Shown here: positions 35,189-45,587 of the stretch, piece after piece
How positions within the stretch are numbered: position 1 is the stretch's first letter
Layout: each line of letters begins with the position of its first letter
NCBI GenBank assembly: GCA_045637525.1
Contig: JAZTZP010000078.1
Span: forward strand, 1-64,000
Direction of reading: 5' to 3'
Origin: JAZTZP01 sp045637525
GTDB taxonomy: Bacteria; Bacillota; Clostridia; UBA1381
Length of the DNA stretch: 64,000 bases
Made by a program: the position numbers and the translations under genes
The notes under the pieces: model-generated
What the model was told of the DNA's origin: nothing
Seen by the model: the letters and a program-made list of their open reading frames with translations, nothing else
Databases searched by the model: none

Positions 35189-35909
35189 TACATACTTCAG
35201 ACAAAGTAATGATATATGTTGCGGTGCTTGCGTACGCGGAGAAAAACATATTAAACTAAAAAAACCAAACCAGGATGCTATGCTTATTAAGTACACGAAG
35301 TATGGGACAATCATTGCTGTAGCAGATGGTGTTGGTTCTTTGGAAAAATCCCACTATGCAAGCAAAGCAATTGTTAAGGCAACCGCAAAATCATTTATTT
35401 TGTTTGAAAAAGGTCTTATCGGTCGTAAAGAAATAACAAAAACAATAAACAAACTATACGGCAAAAAGGTAAAACGAAAGTATCATTCTCGAGCAGCAAC
35501 AACAGGAATATTTGTTGTTTTGTCACGGATGCATGGTATGTTTGCTGGACAGGTTGGAGATGGGATTTGTTTTATAGATTTGAATGATGAAATTGTTGTT
35601 TTGAAGAAAAAGGTTGATGGTTTTCTTAATACAGCGGATGCAATTTCTCCATTAGATGATACTGTTCGTTGGACTACTAAACACTTTGATGTATCGAGTG
35701 ACGATGCTGTTAAGGTTATGATAGCAACAGATGGTGTTTCAGAAACAATCATTCCCGGAATGGAAAAAGAGTGTTTGGATTATTATCTATCAGAAGTCTC
35801 AGGTGAATCCAAATACAAGCGAAACTCAATTATGAAGAAACATTTGCAAAATTGGAATGTAAAGGCTTCAACTGATGATAAGACTATGATTGTTTTTTCG
35901 AGAGGGTGA
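35175..35909 (+). CDS. PP2C-family protein serine/threonine phosphatase
   Basis: A phosphatase of about 244 aa. Motifs of the PP2C metal centre are visible: NQDAMLIKY near residue 32, AVADGVGS near residue 50, AGQVGDG near residue 125, MIATDGVSETI, and TDDKTMIVFS at the end. Several in-frame ATGs (35157, 35163, 35166, 35172 and 35175) lie in the overlap with the vWA gene; 35175 is used because it directly precedes the folded part, but an earlier one is possible. Its role is to remove phosphates placed by the kinase encoded next. Confidence 0.85.
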   Translation: MTFFNTYFRQSNDICCGACVRGEKHIKLKKPNQDAMLIKYTKYGTIIAVADGVGSLEKSHYASKAIVKATAKSFILFEKGLIGRKEITKTINKLYGKKVKRKYHSRAATTGIFVVLSRMHGMFAGQVGDGICFIDLNDEIVVLKKKVDGFLNTADAISPLDDTVRWTTKHFDVSSDDAVKVMIATDGVSETIIPGMEKECLDYYLSEVSGESKYKRNSIMKKHLQNWNVKASTDDKTMIVFSRG

Positions 35910-35914
35910 TAAGT

Positions 35915-37333
35915 ATGTCTAAAGAACAAAGTAAAAAAATAGTGTTTGATGAATTTGGGGATTCATACACATTAACAAGCGTTGTTGGTAGTGGCGGTCA
36001 GGGAACCGTCTGGAAGGTCAATGGCGATTCGAGAATTGTAGTTAAGACTCTAACAGATAGCGAAACAAGACAGATTATTTGTGACGAAGAAACATATGAT
36101 GTTTATTCGAAAAAGATTCGTTCACTAATTGCATTGAGCGTTCTTGAAGACATTCAAAATGTATCTGTACCCATAGCAATGCTCAAAAGACCAATGTGTG
36201 GTTATGTGATGAGGTTTATGGAAGGCATGGAACAGATCAGCAGGCAGAGAACTAATGAAAAGAATTATATTTCAAAAGCTGAGACAAATCCATCGCTCAA
36301 AAAGAAATATAAGGTTATGCGTAATATTGCCGATACTGTTAGAAAACTACATAACTCTGGATTGGTTTATTGTGACTTTTCTGCCAACAACGTATTTTTG
36401 TCTAAAGGAGCTTCTGATTACGAAGCATGGTTAATAGATCCGGATAATTTATCATATGCCTCAAAGAATAAAAATTGTATATTTACAATGGGTTTTGGTG
36501 CACCGGAGGTTTATGCTGGACATAGAAATACAATTTATTCTGATATGTTTTCCGTCGCGGTTGTTTGGTTTGAATATTTAACCGGTAGTAAACCATTCAC
36601 TCGAAAAGAAGTTGTTGACACAGAAATTGAAGAGGATGATTTCGTAAGTTTATCAGCACTTGAAAATCCTGTTGAGAACAATGAAGTATATATGTATGAG
36701 GATGAAGCAGCAGAAAAAAATGGTAGCCCTGCGGAACATGTTTTCACAGACAAGGTATACGAATTGTTTATGAGGACTTTTTCTAAGAGTGGCAGGGAAA
36801 ATCCACATTCAAGACCTTCTGCCAATGAGTGGTATGCAGCTTTTAACGATGCAATAGATGAAATTTCTAAATGCAGTAATAATCATTATCACTTGTCAGG
36901 AAAATGCGTTTGGTGTAAAGAAGAGGAATGCAAAAAGGAAGATGAAAACAAGTATTTTTCCATAGAAATAGAAGCTATTCCGTCTTTTGGTGAACGTATT
37001 GACGATGATTGGTGTAATAAAGATATTGTATCTGAGTATCAGCCTTATGCACACAAAAAAATCATGGTGTATGTAGAACGGACAAACAATAAAAAGGAAT
37101 CAAAGGATAAAGAATTCCAAAACTTGCCGATATTCAATGGTTTTTTTGAAGGAGCAGAAAATCTTGAAGCATTAGTTTCATATGATGAAAAAGCTATTAA
37201 ATTGAAGTTCTGCGATAAATATGGGAAGGCTGCTTATAAGCTCACATGGGACTATAAAAGCAATACGAAGCAGACATTCCATACATTCGGATTAAAAAGG
37301 AACTACATAATATCTTTTTGTTGGGGAGAATAA
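35915..37333 (+). CDS. Serine/threonine protein kinase of the TerY-P triad
   Basis: A 472-aa eukaryotic-like kinase. The glycine loop GSGGQGTVWKV (about 26-36) and the lysine in IVVKTL are present; the catalytic loop reads YCDFSANNVF rather than HRDxxxxN, and the metal-binding DFG is DPD (IDPDN). Both catalytic Asp and Asn are kept, so activity is likely. After the kinase domain (to about 300) comes a small Cys/His cluster (CSNNHYHLSGKCVWCK) and a C-terminal beta-rich domain. No transmembrane helix is seen, so it is cytosolic. The ATG at 35915 is eight bases after gaggg. Confidence 0.85.
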   Translation: MSKEQSKKIVFDEFGDSYTLTSVVGSGGQGTVWKVNGDSRIVVKTLTDSETRQIICDEETYDVYSKKIRSLIALSVLEDIQNVSVPIAMLKRPMCGYVMRFMEGMEQISRQRTNEKNYISKAETNPSLKKKYKVMRNIADTVRKLHNSGLVYCDFSANNVFLSKGASDYEAWLIDPDNLSYASKNKNCIFTMGFGAPEVYAGHRNTIYSDMFSVAVVWFEYLTGSKPFTRKEVVDTEIEEDDFVSLSALENPVENNEVYMYEDEAAEKNGSPAEHVFTDKVYELFMRTFSKSGRENPHSRPSANEWYAAFNDAIDEISKCSNNHYHLSGKCVWCKEEECKKEDENKYFSIEIEAIPSFGERIDDDWCNKDIVSEYQPYAHKKIMVYVERTNNKKESKDKEFQNLPIFNGFFEGAENLEALVSYDEKAIKLKFCDKYGKAAYKLTWDYKSNTKQTFHTFGLKRNYIISFCWGE

Positions 37334-37336
37334 AAG

Positions 37337-40300
37337 ATGGTCTTTTCAGATTTAGAATTATATTTGGGCAATAGGTGGCTCAATTTTACAATAAAAGCAG
37401 ATAACACAGATGGTTTTGCTGAAGGAGATTTTGTTAATATTATCAGTGATGGCATTGCATACATAAAAAAGATAGATGGATATCAAGATGTAATTACAAC
37501 TGGAAAATTTATGTCTGCAAAACAACAATTAGATTACGAAAACAACAGCATTGGAAAACATTTTTGCCAGATTGATTCGATAGTTAATGATCAAATGAGT
37601 ATTAATATGGCATATGATTTGTCGGTGAATTATGCAGATGAATTTGATGCCGATGGAATCAATATCGCAGTGTTAGACAATGCGGTTTTGAGAAAATCCG
37701 TTGATGATTTAAATGAAAGTTTAAAAAGTAACTATAGAGTAAACATAGCTGGAAAAAATTATTATGTAATCGGATTGTATAAAGGTAATCAGGAAAATAA
37801 GAATACATTTATCCTTATAGATGCGAAAAACAGTAAATACTTTTCAGTTACAGAGAAAACTATTTTCGACATTAATCAAGATCTTGAAGCAGCATCAGAA
37901 CTATCATATAGCATTGATAGAGATGAAAGTTCACTCAGGAATGCCGACAGATATTCAATATGGTTGTATGAAGGAGATATAAATTTCAACGACAGTACTA
38001 GCGCAAAAAAGTGCTCCGTTCATATGAAAAGCTTTATTGAGAAAAAAGGCGATGAGTATATACGCAGATGGAGAACTTATGCTGAAGCAGAGTACGAAAA
38101 GGAAAAGGAAAGGTCTGTGGCAGCAGGCGTGCTTTCATATGAAAGATATGAGATAGAAGATAAAGACAATTCTCTTTTTAAACTTCATCTTGAAAATATG
38201 GATTTTCTTGTACCTTTTGTTACTAATGGTGTAAAAGATGAATATGGAAATATTCCGATTCGTATTTATAGTAGCTTTCGAAGCGTACCTGCCAAATTGA
38301 TTGTAGATGAAATTTCAAAAAGAGATAAAACAATTATCGTGAAGATGAATGATAATTGTACACCATACAAACAAGGTGGAATAATTAAGATTGACATGGC
38401 TGGTTCGGAGATGATGTACGAACGACGCATGTTGGCATTTGATAGGATTGAAGGTGTGGATGGTAAAAGTGCAGCCAATGTTTGTGTTGCTGCATTACTT
38501 GAAGGAAAGAAATTCAATTTATATCAAAGCAAAAAACTGAACCATAAATTCAAGGTGGATGAAGAAATTCTCAGACAGTATTTTACAAAGGATGGAGTTT
38601 ACTATCCCCCTAATGATAGTCAGTACAGAGCAATAGAGATTGCATTAAATACACCCGATTTCGCCATTATTCAGGGACCGCCCGGAACAGGAAAGACAAA
38701 GGTTATAAATGCAATAGATGCTCATATACAGAAATACGGCAAGAATGCTAATATTACTAGGGGCGACATTTTGCTAACAGCATATCAGAGAGATGCCACA
38801 GTCAACTTAACAAAAGAATATGATGCACGCTTCGGGTTGCCAATCATAGCTTATTATGGCAATAAGGGTGACGATATGGATGAGTCCATAAAGACGTGGA
38901 GAGATACTATCTGCAATAAGTTTATTGAGAACCACGGTGAAATTACGATGGCATCGGTTATAAAGGATACCGTGTTTTCGATAAAATCACTAAAAAACTC
39001 CTTTGAAAAGAAATGCTCATTACATCGCATGTATGACATACTTGAACAAATAATAATGATTTCAAAGAAGTTTTATATGCAGATTGAAGATGTAAAGAAG
39101 TCTGAAGATGTTATTACTGAAAAAATAGAGTTTGATTCTGAAGAGAATGTTCTTCTTGATGCGATAACGAAGTTAGAGAGTAAGAAAAGACGTATATTTT
39201 CACCATTACTTAACAAGCAATCACACGGAGATAAAAGTCAATGGAGAAATTATGTCAAATTGCTTCCTGCTTCCAAGCGTGAATATAGTGATAATGGTCG
39301 AGAGAGCGTTAAAAAGGTTATAAGATATCTTCAAAATTTGAACATTTCTGAGATAGAGAGCGACATAACAATGTTATCCAATATTGTTTCCCAGAATGAT
39401 CTTTCAAAGGAAGAGTTCAGTACTTTAAAAGAAATCAAGGTTAATCTTATATTTAAGCTAAGCAGGGAAGATCACATTACGTCATCAGACAAAGAACAGT
39501 TAATAAGCTTAATTAATGATATCATCACTGCGATGAAGGAATATAAGATAAACTATCGTCAGGGAATTTTATCTGATTACTACGAGGCCTTGACATCTGA
39601 TGTTGAACTTATGAAGACGATTCCGCAGTATCAAGAAATTATCGCTGCTACTCATCAGAAGAGCTTGATTATTGACGATGACGATAAAGTTCACAATTTT
39701 AAAGATGTTTTAATTGATGAGGCAGCCAGAAGTTGTCCTGCTGATTTGATGATAACCTTATCATGTGCGGAAAACAGAATGATTTTAGTAGGTGACCATA
39801 ATCAGCTCCCACAGTTTGTTGGTGATGATGTCTTAAGAAAAATTGTGACAGATAAGTCGGAAAATGAATTGTATGATACATTTACAAAGAATTCTGATGC
39901 TGATGCTATCAAGGAATTGTACCAAAATTCAATGTTCCAGTATTTGCTTGATAAAGTTAAAAAACTTGAGGAATTAGATGGTCATCCGAGATTTGTTCAG
40001 CTTAATGAACAGTACAGAATGGCTCCTAAAATGGGAGATATTGTAGCTGATAATTTTTATTCTAAAGATGGAAAGCGCACATTATTTAACGGTATAGATA
40101 AAGATGAGGCATACACACAGAATTTTAGTGGGATAGCAGGAAAAAACCTAATATGGATAAACTTGCCTAACAGTTTTGGCGACGAGAAAAGAACTGAAAC
40201 AAAGTCAAGATATCGAACCTGTGAGAGTAATGTGATTGTAGAACATGTTGCACAAATAATTGACGAATTAGGTCCGAAACAGAAAATAGGAATTATCACA

Positions 40301-40711
40301 TTCTATAGAGGTCAAACGCAAAAAATAAAACAAGATCTGAAGAAGAGACTGAAGAAAGACTACGAAGAAATCAAAGAACAGGTAGAAATCGGCACAGTTG
40401 ATGCGTTCCAGGGAAAAGAATTTGATGTTGTGTTCTTGTCCTTGGTTATCACAAACAAGGAGAATGAAATTGGATTCCTTGAAAGCAGAAACAGAATGTG
40501 CGTTGCTCTCAGCAGAGCAAAAAAATGTTTGGTTGTAGTTGGCAATGACCATATTCTTAACTATAAGTATTCAGTGGAAAGAAACGGAAAGTGGGAAGAA
40601 CGTGATGCTTCCGTCGAACTGAAATGTTTAGTTGATATCCTTAATTATTGTAAAGAAGAGGTAGGTGGAGTATGTGAATATAGGACAAAGAAATCTAATA
40701 GCAAACTTTGA
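37337..40711 (+). CDS. Superfamily 1 (UPF1/Dna2-like) helicase
   Basis: A 1124-aa protein. The first 430 residues are an unrecognised domain; then the SF1B helicase core follows: Walker A QGPPGTGKTK near residue 450, motif II LIDEAARS near residue 795, motif III VGDHNQLPQ, motif IV-like NEQYRMAPKM, motif V GTVDAFQGKEFD and motif VI VALSRAKK at about 1065. Long helical inserts lie between motifs I and II. It should move on DNA or RNA using ATP. The start lies three bases after the kinase stop. No nuclease domain was recognised. Confidence 0.9.
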   Translation: MVFSDLELYLGNRWLNFTIKADNTDGFAEGDFVNIISDGIAYIKKIDGYQDVITTGKFMSAKQQLDYENNSIGKHFCQIDSIVNDQMSINMAYDLSVNYADEFDADGINIAVLDNAVLRKSVDDLNESLKSNYRVNIAGKNYYVIGLYKGNQENKNTFILIDAKNSKYFSVTEKTIFDINQDLEAASELSYSIDRDESSLRNADRYSIWLYEGDINFNDSTSAKKCSVHMKSFIEKKGDEYIRRWRTYAEAEYEKEKERSVAAGVLSYERYEIEDKDNSLFKLHLENMDFLVPFVTNGVKDEYGNIPIRIYSSFRSVPAKLIVDEISKRDKTIIVKMNDNCTPYKQGGIIKIDMAGSEMMYERRMLAFDRIEGVDGKSAANVCVAALLEGKKFNLYQSKKLNHKFKVDEEILRQYFTKDGVYYPPNDSQYRAIEIALNTPDFAIIQGPPGTGKTKVINAIDAHIQKYGKNANITRGDILLTAYQRDATVNLTKEYDARFGLPIIAYYGNKGDDMDESIKTWRDTICNKFIENHGEITMASVIKDTVFSIKSLKNSFEKKCSLHRMYDILEQIIMISKKFYMQIEDVKKSEDVITEKIEFDSEENVLLDAITKLESKKRRIFSPLLNKQSHGDKSQWRNYVKLLPASKREYSDNGRESVKKVIRYLQNLNISEIESDITMLSNIVSQNDLSKEEFSTLKEIKVNLIFKLSREDHITSSDKEQLISLINDIITAMKEYKINYRQGILSDYYEALTSDVELMKTIPQYQEIIAATHQKSLIIDDDDKVHNFKDVLIDEAARSCPADLMITLSCAENRMILVGDHNQLPQFVGDDVLRKIVTDKSENELYDTFTKNSDADAIKELYQNSMFQYLLDKVKKLEELDGHPRFVQLNEQYRMAPKMGDIVADNFYSKDGKRTLFNGIDKDEAYTQNFSGIAGKNLIWINLPNSFGDEKRTETKSRYRTCESNVIVEHVAQIIDELGPKQKIGIITFYRGQTQKIKQDLKKRLKKDYEEIKEQVEIGTVDAFQGKEFDVVFLSLVITNKENEIGFLESRNRMCVALSRAKKCLVVVGNDHILNYKYSVERNGKWEERDASVELKCLVDILNYCKEEVGGVCEYRTKKSNSKL

Positions 40712-42851
40712 TGTTTTAGCTAACTGGGTGCCTAAAGAGAAAATTAAGGGAACGGGTGTTTTATATTTATCTATTCCTGTACGTTCTTTTGTGTATGAAG
40801 TTATGACGGATAAGTGTGGCGAGGACGATTTTATTAAGAAAACCGTTGATGAATTATATGCCTACTATAAAACTGGCGATGATAATCACGACGTAATAGT
40901 AAATAAAATATCAAAGGATTTATGTCTTAATAGAGAGTTAATTGTTGCGGTATTAAAGAATTTAAAACAAACAGAAACTATTGAGGAAGACCTCACTCCT
41001 CGCAAAATAAAGTTTGTACTTTTCTACGACTTAATCAAGGGAGAATTACTTCCAAACATTATTTCTTATAGAGATTACGAATCGTTTAAGGCGGAACTTG
41101 AAGGAGACGGTACATTTAGAAAAGATATAAGTTCATCAAAAACCTTTAAATTCAATTGCTTGGATATGAAGATCGACAATCCTCCTTATCAGCTACCGGC
41201 ACGGATGGTTAAAGATTTTCTGAGTAGACGCGAAAAAAAATATACCAAGAACGCCATAGGATTACCAACGTTTCACTCAAGTGATGAAGAAGAGATAGGG
41301 TTTGCATGTTTTTATACTCTTGAGGATACAAATAATTTTGTTGTATCTAATCCGTTTCAAAAGGGGTTAGCTGATTGGTTGGCAGACGATGTGCGAATTT
41401 ATTATGAGAAGTATTCTCAAAGAGATAATAATTGGATATGTAATAAACTTGATGAAATTAAAAGTAAGGTTAAATCATTCGCTGAGGCAGAGAATAGAGA
41501 AAAAATGTCAATCCAGCAGCAAAACATTGAGGAATTAATAAATGAGACCTACGATGCTGAGAAGTTGGATAAGGATATGCTTTTGAAAAGCACCTTTGTA
41601 AATGAGATAACCGAATTCTATAAAGCCATAGCATTCAAAAATGAAGCAAAAATTAATCCTGATTTTGAAGAGGATGGTACAGATGGCAGGGAGTTCTATC
41701 GAGCTATATTTACTTTGATTGAGAAGATCTTAAGATGCTCTTTCAAAAACAATTTTAAGGAAAGCTATCGTGAAAAATATCTTGACTATATAGATAAACT
41801 GGATGATTATGATTTTTCCGATTTTATTTTCCTTGCCAGAGAGTTGGAATTTCTTGAAACAGGAATTAAGCCCACTGAGGATGTTAAGAAGAATACACTT
41901 GTATGGTGGATAAGTAACAAGGATAATGATTCAACAGATGCAATAAATCCGCTATTATGTCTTAATATGATAGAAGCATATTTTGACGAGAATCATCCGT
42001 TCCGTGCGTTAGCGAAGGTATATCCAAATGCATTTGAATTGATTTATAAATTGAGAGAAATGCGTAACATAGCTAATCACAGTGATAATAAAGTGAAAAT
42101 TGATTTCTTCCTAACAGAGTATCAACTGTTTGCAGAAATATTATTTAATTTATTGGCTGTGAGAGCAAAGGATCCTCAAGATCTTTTAACGGATAGAGTA
42201 AAATTTATCGAACTTGATGTAAAAGCTATAAAGAATCAAAGAAATGCGGTTAAGGAAAAGGCGATGGAACGCATTCAGGAATATAATAATCTTGTCGAAT
42301 GTGAATCTGTTTACAACAATGCTGTCGCTGCTATTGTTGAATTCGAAGAATCTCATCATGGCTATTTTGCTAAAGCAAAAACCACAATTGAGGAAGCATT
42401 ATATCAGATGGTACACTCTTTGCTTAAAGGTAATGATGTAATTGACAAAGCGACAATAGACGAATATTTGCAGGATAATTATGATGGGGAAACGGTGTTA
42501 AATACAGTTAATAAAATTCTCGAAGCTTATGATTATTCTGACAAGTTCGAAAAAGCAGCAGGCGTTGAACCGCTAAAAGAAAACAGGATACTTAACGGAA
42601 AACTTATGCTGAGGCTGAAAGCATTTTGCTTTATTATGATAGCGGATAAAAAGTATTCAATATTCCTCAGAAAGTTTTTGAAGGAGAATCCTCATTTTGT
42701 GTCAATCATAGAGGAATTTGACAGAAATTCAGAGCATAACAAGCAGGTTGGATTTGAAAAGAACGACTATGAAAGTCTAAATGAAAAAATGCTTGGCCTG
42801 TGCGAAAACATTTGCAGTTATATTAATAAACTATATACGGAGGAAGAATAG
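40674..42851 (+). CDS. Large protein with HEPN-type RNxxxH motif, function unknown
   Basis: A 725-aa mostly helical protein. The N-terminal 120 residues look like a winged-helix/DNA-binding-like region, but this is weak. Around residues 340-500 a helical segment ends in LREMRNIANHSDNK (R464, H469 counted from this start), matching the R-x4-H motif of HEPN ribonucleases. The last 220 residues are helical with coiled-coil character. Start codon uncertain: GTG at 40674 has aggtgg five bases upstream, and GTG at 40665 is also possible; both overlap the helicase gene. If HEPN, it could be the RNA-cutting effector. Confidence 0.55.
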   Translation: MNIGQRNLIANFDVLANWVPKEKIKGTGVLYLSIPVRSFVYEVMTDKCGEDDFIKKTVDELYAYYKTGDDNHDVIVNKISKDLCLNRELIVAVLKNLKQTETIEEDLTPRKIKFVLFYDLIKGELLPNIISYRDYESFKAELEGDGTFRKDISSSKTFKFNCLDMKIDNPPYQLPARMVKDFLSRREKKYTKNAIGLPTFHSSDEEEIGFACFYTLEDTNNFVVSNPFQKGLADWLADDVRIYYEKYSQRDNNWICNKLDEIKSKVKSFAEAENREKMSIQQQNIEELINETYDAEKLDKDMLLKSTFVNEITEFYKAIAFKNEAKINPDFEEDGTDGREFYRAIFTLIEKILRCSFKNNFKESYREKYLDYIDKLDDYDFSDFIFLARELEFLETGIKPTEDVKKNTLVWWISNKDNDSTDAINPLLCLNMIEAYFDENHPFRALAKVYPNAFELIYKLREMRNIANHSDNKVKIDFFLTEYQLFAEILFNLLAVRAKDPQDLLTDRVKFIELDVKAIKNQRNAVKEKAMERIQEYNNLVECESVYNNAVAAIVEFEESHHGYFAKAKTTIEEALYQMVHSLLKGNDVIDKATIDEYLQDNYDGETVLNTVNKILEAYDYSDKFEKAAGVEPLKENRILNGKLMLRLKAFCFIMIADKKYSIFLRKFLKENPHFVSIIEEFDRNSEHNKQVGFEKNDYESLNEKMLGLCENICSYINKLYTEEE

Positions 42852-42853
42852 AT

Positions 42854-45586
42854 ATGGCAAAACATAAACAACGGAGTAAAGCAGAGCTTCTTCAAGAACA
42901 AAGAAATGGTGCAGCTAATAAGATTATCGAAGAAAATCAGGAGTTGGCTGCCGAAATAAAGGTATGGCTTCAAGACAAGAAAGCAAAACTTGAAGAATTA
43001 GAGCAGTTGAAACTTACCGTAGATGAGTATGGTGAAGCAAAGGCTATTATAGAAGAAAAAGAGCAGATTATAAAAGGCGCTAAGGAAGAAAAGGAAAAAC
43101 TTGAAGCTGAGGTTTCTGATCTTACAACGAAACGCGATGAATTATCTGCCGACATAAAGAAAGTTGAAGAAATGGTTGGCGAATATTCTGAGGCGGAGAC
43201 AGTAGTTGATGCAGCAAAGAAAAAGGCTGAGGAGATTGTTGCAGATGCTGGTAAAAAGTCTGAAGAAGAGATCGATGCAGCTAATAAATTAGCCAGTGAG
43301 ATAAAAAAAGACGCTGAAAACGCAAGAAAAGAAGCTGACAAAGAAGTTAAAAATGCATCTGCAGAGGCTAAGACAATTGTTGATAAAGCTGAAGAAGAAG
43401 CAAAGGCTAAAATTCAGCAGGCCGAAACGGAATATAAAACTGCTGTATCGGAAAAAGATGCACTTCTTAAACAAGCAACCGAATCTGCAGAAATAATCCG
43501 TACAGAAGCAGAGGCAAAAGTTAAAGAATTAATCAGCGGATATATAGCAGCAGGGGAAAGCGAAAAAGCTTCTATCCTCTCAGCAGCGCAAATAGAAGCT
43601 GGGAGAATTAAGGATGCTGCTCAATCTGATGCAGAGATCTTGTCAGAAAATATAAAAAAACAAGCTGATGATTATGCACAGAGAACTCGTGCTCAGGCAG
43701 AGAAGGAAGCAGAGGATATAATCGACAGAGCGAATAAGAATGCAGAGGGAATATACTCTAAAGCTGAATCAGTAAGAGCTAAAGCAGATGAATACTATGA
43801 TGAAAAGCTTAAAAAAGGTGATGATGAATTAGCTTCATTAAGAAAAAAACTTGATGATGATCTTGAGAGATGTTCTCGTCAGATTCAGCAAAACGAAGAT
43901 GTTGCTCGAAGAAATAAGGATAAAGAGGCGGCGCTTGTACAACGTGAGCAGGACCTTGATGAAGAAGTGTTAGTCTTGCTAGAGGAAAAGTGTGCAGAAA
44001 AAGACATGGCGGTTGCTCGAGCACAGGAAGTTGCAAAAAAGTACAAGAAACTTTATGAGGATTTAGAAAAAATCAGACAGTATGTTCAGGATGAAAAAAA
44101 TAAGGACTTCCCAAAGCGGGCTGAAGAACTTGCCAAGTTGAAAAAACACTTTAAGACTTTCGAATCATTTGGTATCACTCCGGAAAATGTAAGAGATTAT
44201 ATAAGTGCAAAAACAAGATTGGACGAAATCATAGAAGAAAATGAGCAATTGAAAAAAGACCTTGGTGAGCAAAGAGATGTTGCAAGAAGACAAATTGATC
44301 AGAACCAGGAACTTAAAGATGCTTATGACAAGATTCAAAGATATAAGGAACAGATTGAGGCGTTAAAAGACCAGATAGACAGCCAGAAAACTGTTAGCCG
44401 TGAAGAAATGATCAGACCTATCACGCTGATGCCGTCTGATTGGGAAACTACACCGTTGAAAGATGACCGTGACTTTGAGGCCGATGACGGAGAAAAATTG
44501 TGGCTTGATAACATTGTAAAAAAGGCAAATGATTGTGGTATCGTATTCTCAGAAAGACTTGTTAATGCATATCATACAGCACAGAAAATTAATGATATGT
44601 CTTCGCTCGTTGTTCTTGCTGGTGTCAGCGGTACTGGTAAATCAGAGCTTCCTAAACAGTATGCTATCCATGGTGGAATGAACTTCATTGATATTCCTGT
44701 TAAACCTGATTGGGATAGTCCGTCATCATTGTTTGGCTATTATAACTCTATTGAAAGACGTTTTGAAGCAACAGAATTAATTCGAGCATTGTATCAGATG
44801 AATCAGGAGAACTCGCCATATAAAGATCAGATGTTGATGGTATTGCTTGACGAAATGAACCTTGCTCATCCTGAGCAATACTTTGCAGATTTGCTCAGTA
44901 AGCTTGAAACATGCAGAAATACCGGTAAGAATGCGGTATATGATGCAATCCTTGGCGGTGGAGCAAAACCGTTGCCCATCAATATTGGTACAAATGTGTT
45001 GTGGACAGGCACAATGAATGAAGATGAGACAACAAAGGCTCTTTCAGATAAGGTTATCGACAGAAGTACATTGATTACATTCCCTCGTCCTGAAATTTTA
45101 TTCGACAGAAAAGATAAGAAGGACATCAAGCCTGTAAAACAGGAATTTGTATTGAAAAAGTCAACGTGGGATACATGGTGTGCTAACCGAAGAGATGGTC
45201 TCGAAGAAAAACTCAAGCCGTACAAGCTTGAAGTACAAGAAATCAATAAACAGATGTCAGGCATGGGTAGAAATCTTGGTCACAGAGTATGGCAGGGAAT
45301 CAGCGAATACATATGCAATTACCCTGCAGTCGTTAGTGCTAAGAATGAAACAGATCTTGATGAAGCTATCAGAATTGCATATAACGACGCACTTGCATTT
45401 AAGATTATGCCTAAACTCCGAGGCGTAGAAACAAGGGGCGAGAACGAAAGATATCTTGATGAAATCGGAAAAACACTGACAAACCATGCTGATGAATTAA
45501 ACATTGATTTTACCAGAGCAAGAAACTTGCCGACAGAATTGTTCCAGTGGTATACATCAGACTTTATGAATGTTAAAGAGGGCTAA
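42854..45586 (+). CDS. Coiled-coil protein with C-terminal McrB-like AAA+ ATPase
   Basis: A 910-aa protein. Residues 1 to about 530 are a long, highly charged coiled coil rich in Ala, Glu and Lys with apolipoprotein-like repeats (many AEEEAKAK-like units). The C-terminal AAA+ domain has Walker A GVSGTGKSELPK near residue 590, Walker B VLLDEMNLAHPEQYF near 661, and the McrB-type GTMNEDETT near 719. McrB proteins are GTP- or ATP-driven motors of restriction and related defence systems. No McrC gene is recognisable beside it. The coiled coil may serve oligomer assembly. ggagg lies ten bases before the ATG. Confidence 0.82.
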   Translation: MAKHKQRSKAELLQEQRNGAANKIIEENQELAAEIKVWLQDKKAKLEELEQLKLTVDEYGEAKAIIEEKEQIIKGAKEEKEKLEAEVSDLTTKRDELSADIKKVEEMVGEYSEAETVVDAAKKKAEEIVADAGKKSEEEIDAANKLASEIKKDAENARKEADKEVKNASAEAKTIVDKAEEEAKAKIQQAETEYKTAVSEKDALLKQATESAEIIRTEAEAKVKELISGYIAAGESEKASILSAAQIEAGRIKDAAQSDAEILSENIKKQADDYAQRTRAQAEKEAEDIIDRANKNAEGIYSKAESVRAKADEYYDEKLKKGDDELASLRKKLDDDLERCSRQIQQNEDVARRNKDKEAALVQREQDLDEEVLVLLEEKCAEKDMAVARAQEVAKKYKKLYEDLEKIRQYVQDEKNKDFPKRAEELAKLKKHFKTFESFGITPENVRDYISAKTRLDEIIEENEQLKKDLGEQRDVARRQIDQNQELKDAYDKIQRYKEQIEALKDQIDSQKTVSREEMIRPITLMPSDWETTPLKDDRDFEADDGEKLWLDNIVKKANDCGIVFSERLVNAYHTAQKINDMSSLVVLAGVSGTGKSELPKQYAIHGGMNFIDIPVKPDWDSPSSLFGYYNSIERRFEATELIRALYQMNQENSPYKDQMLMVLLDEMNLAHPEQYFADLLSKLETCRNTGKNAVYDAILGGGAKPLPINIGTNVLWTGTMNEDETTKALSDKVIDRSTLITFPRPEILFDRKDKKDIKPVKQEFVLKKSTWDTWCANRRDGLEEKLKPYKLEVQEINKQMSGMGRNLGHRVWQGISEYICNYPAVVSAKNETDLDEAIRIAYNDALAFKIMPKLRGVETRGENERYLDEIGKTLTNHADELNIDFTRARNLPTELFQWYTSDFMNVKEG

Positions 45587-45587
45587 T

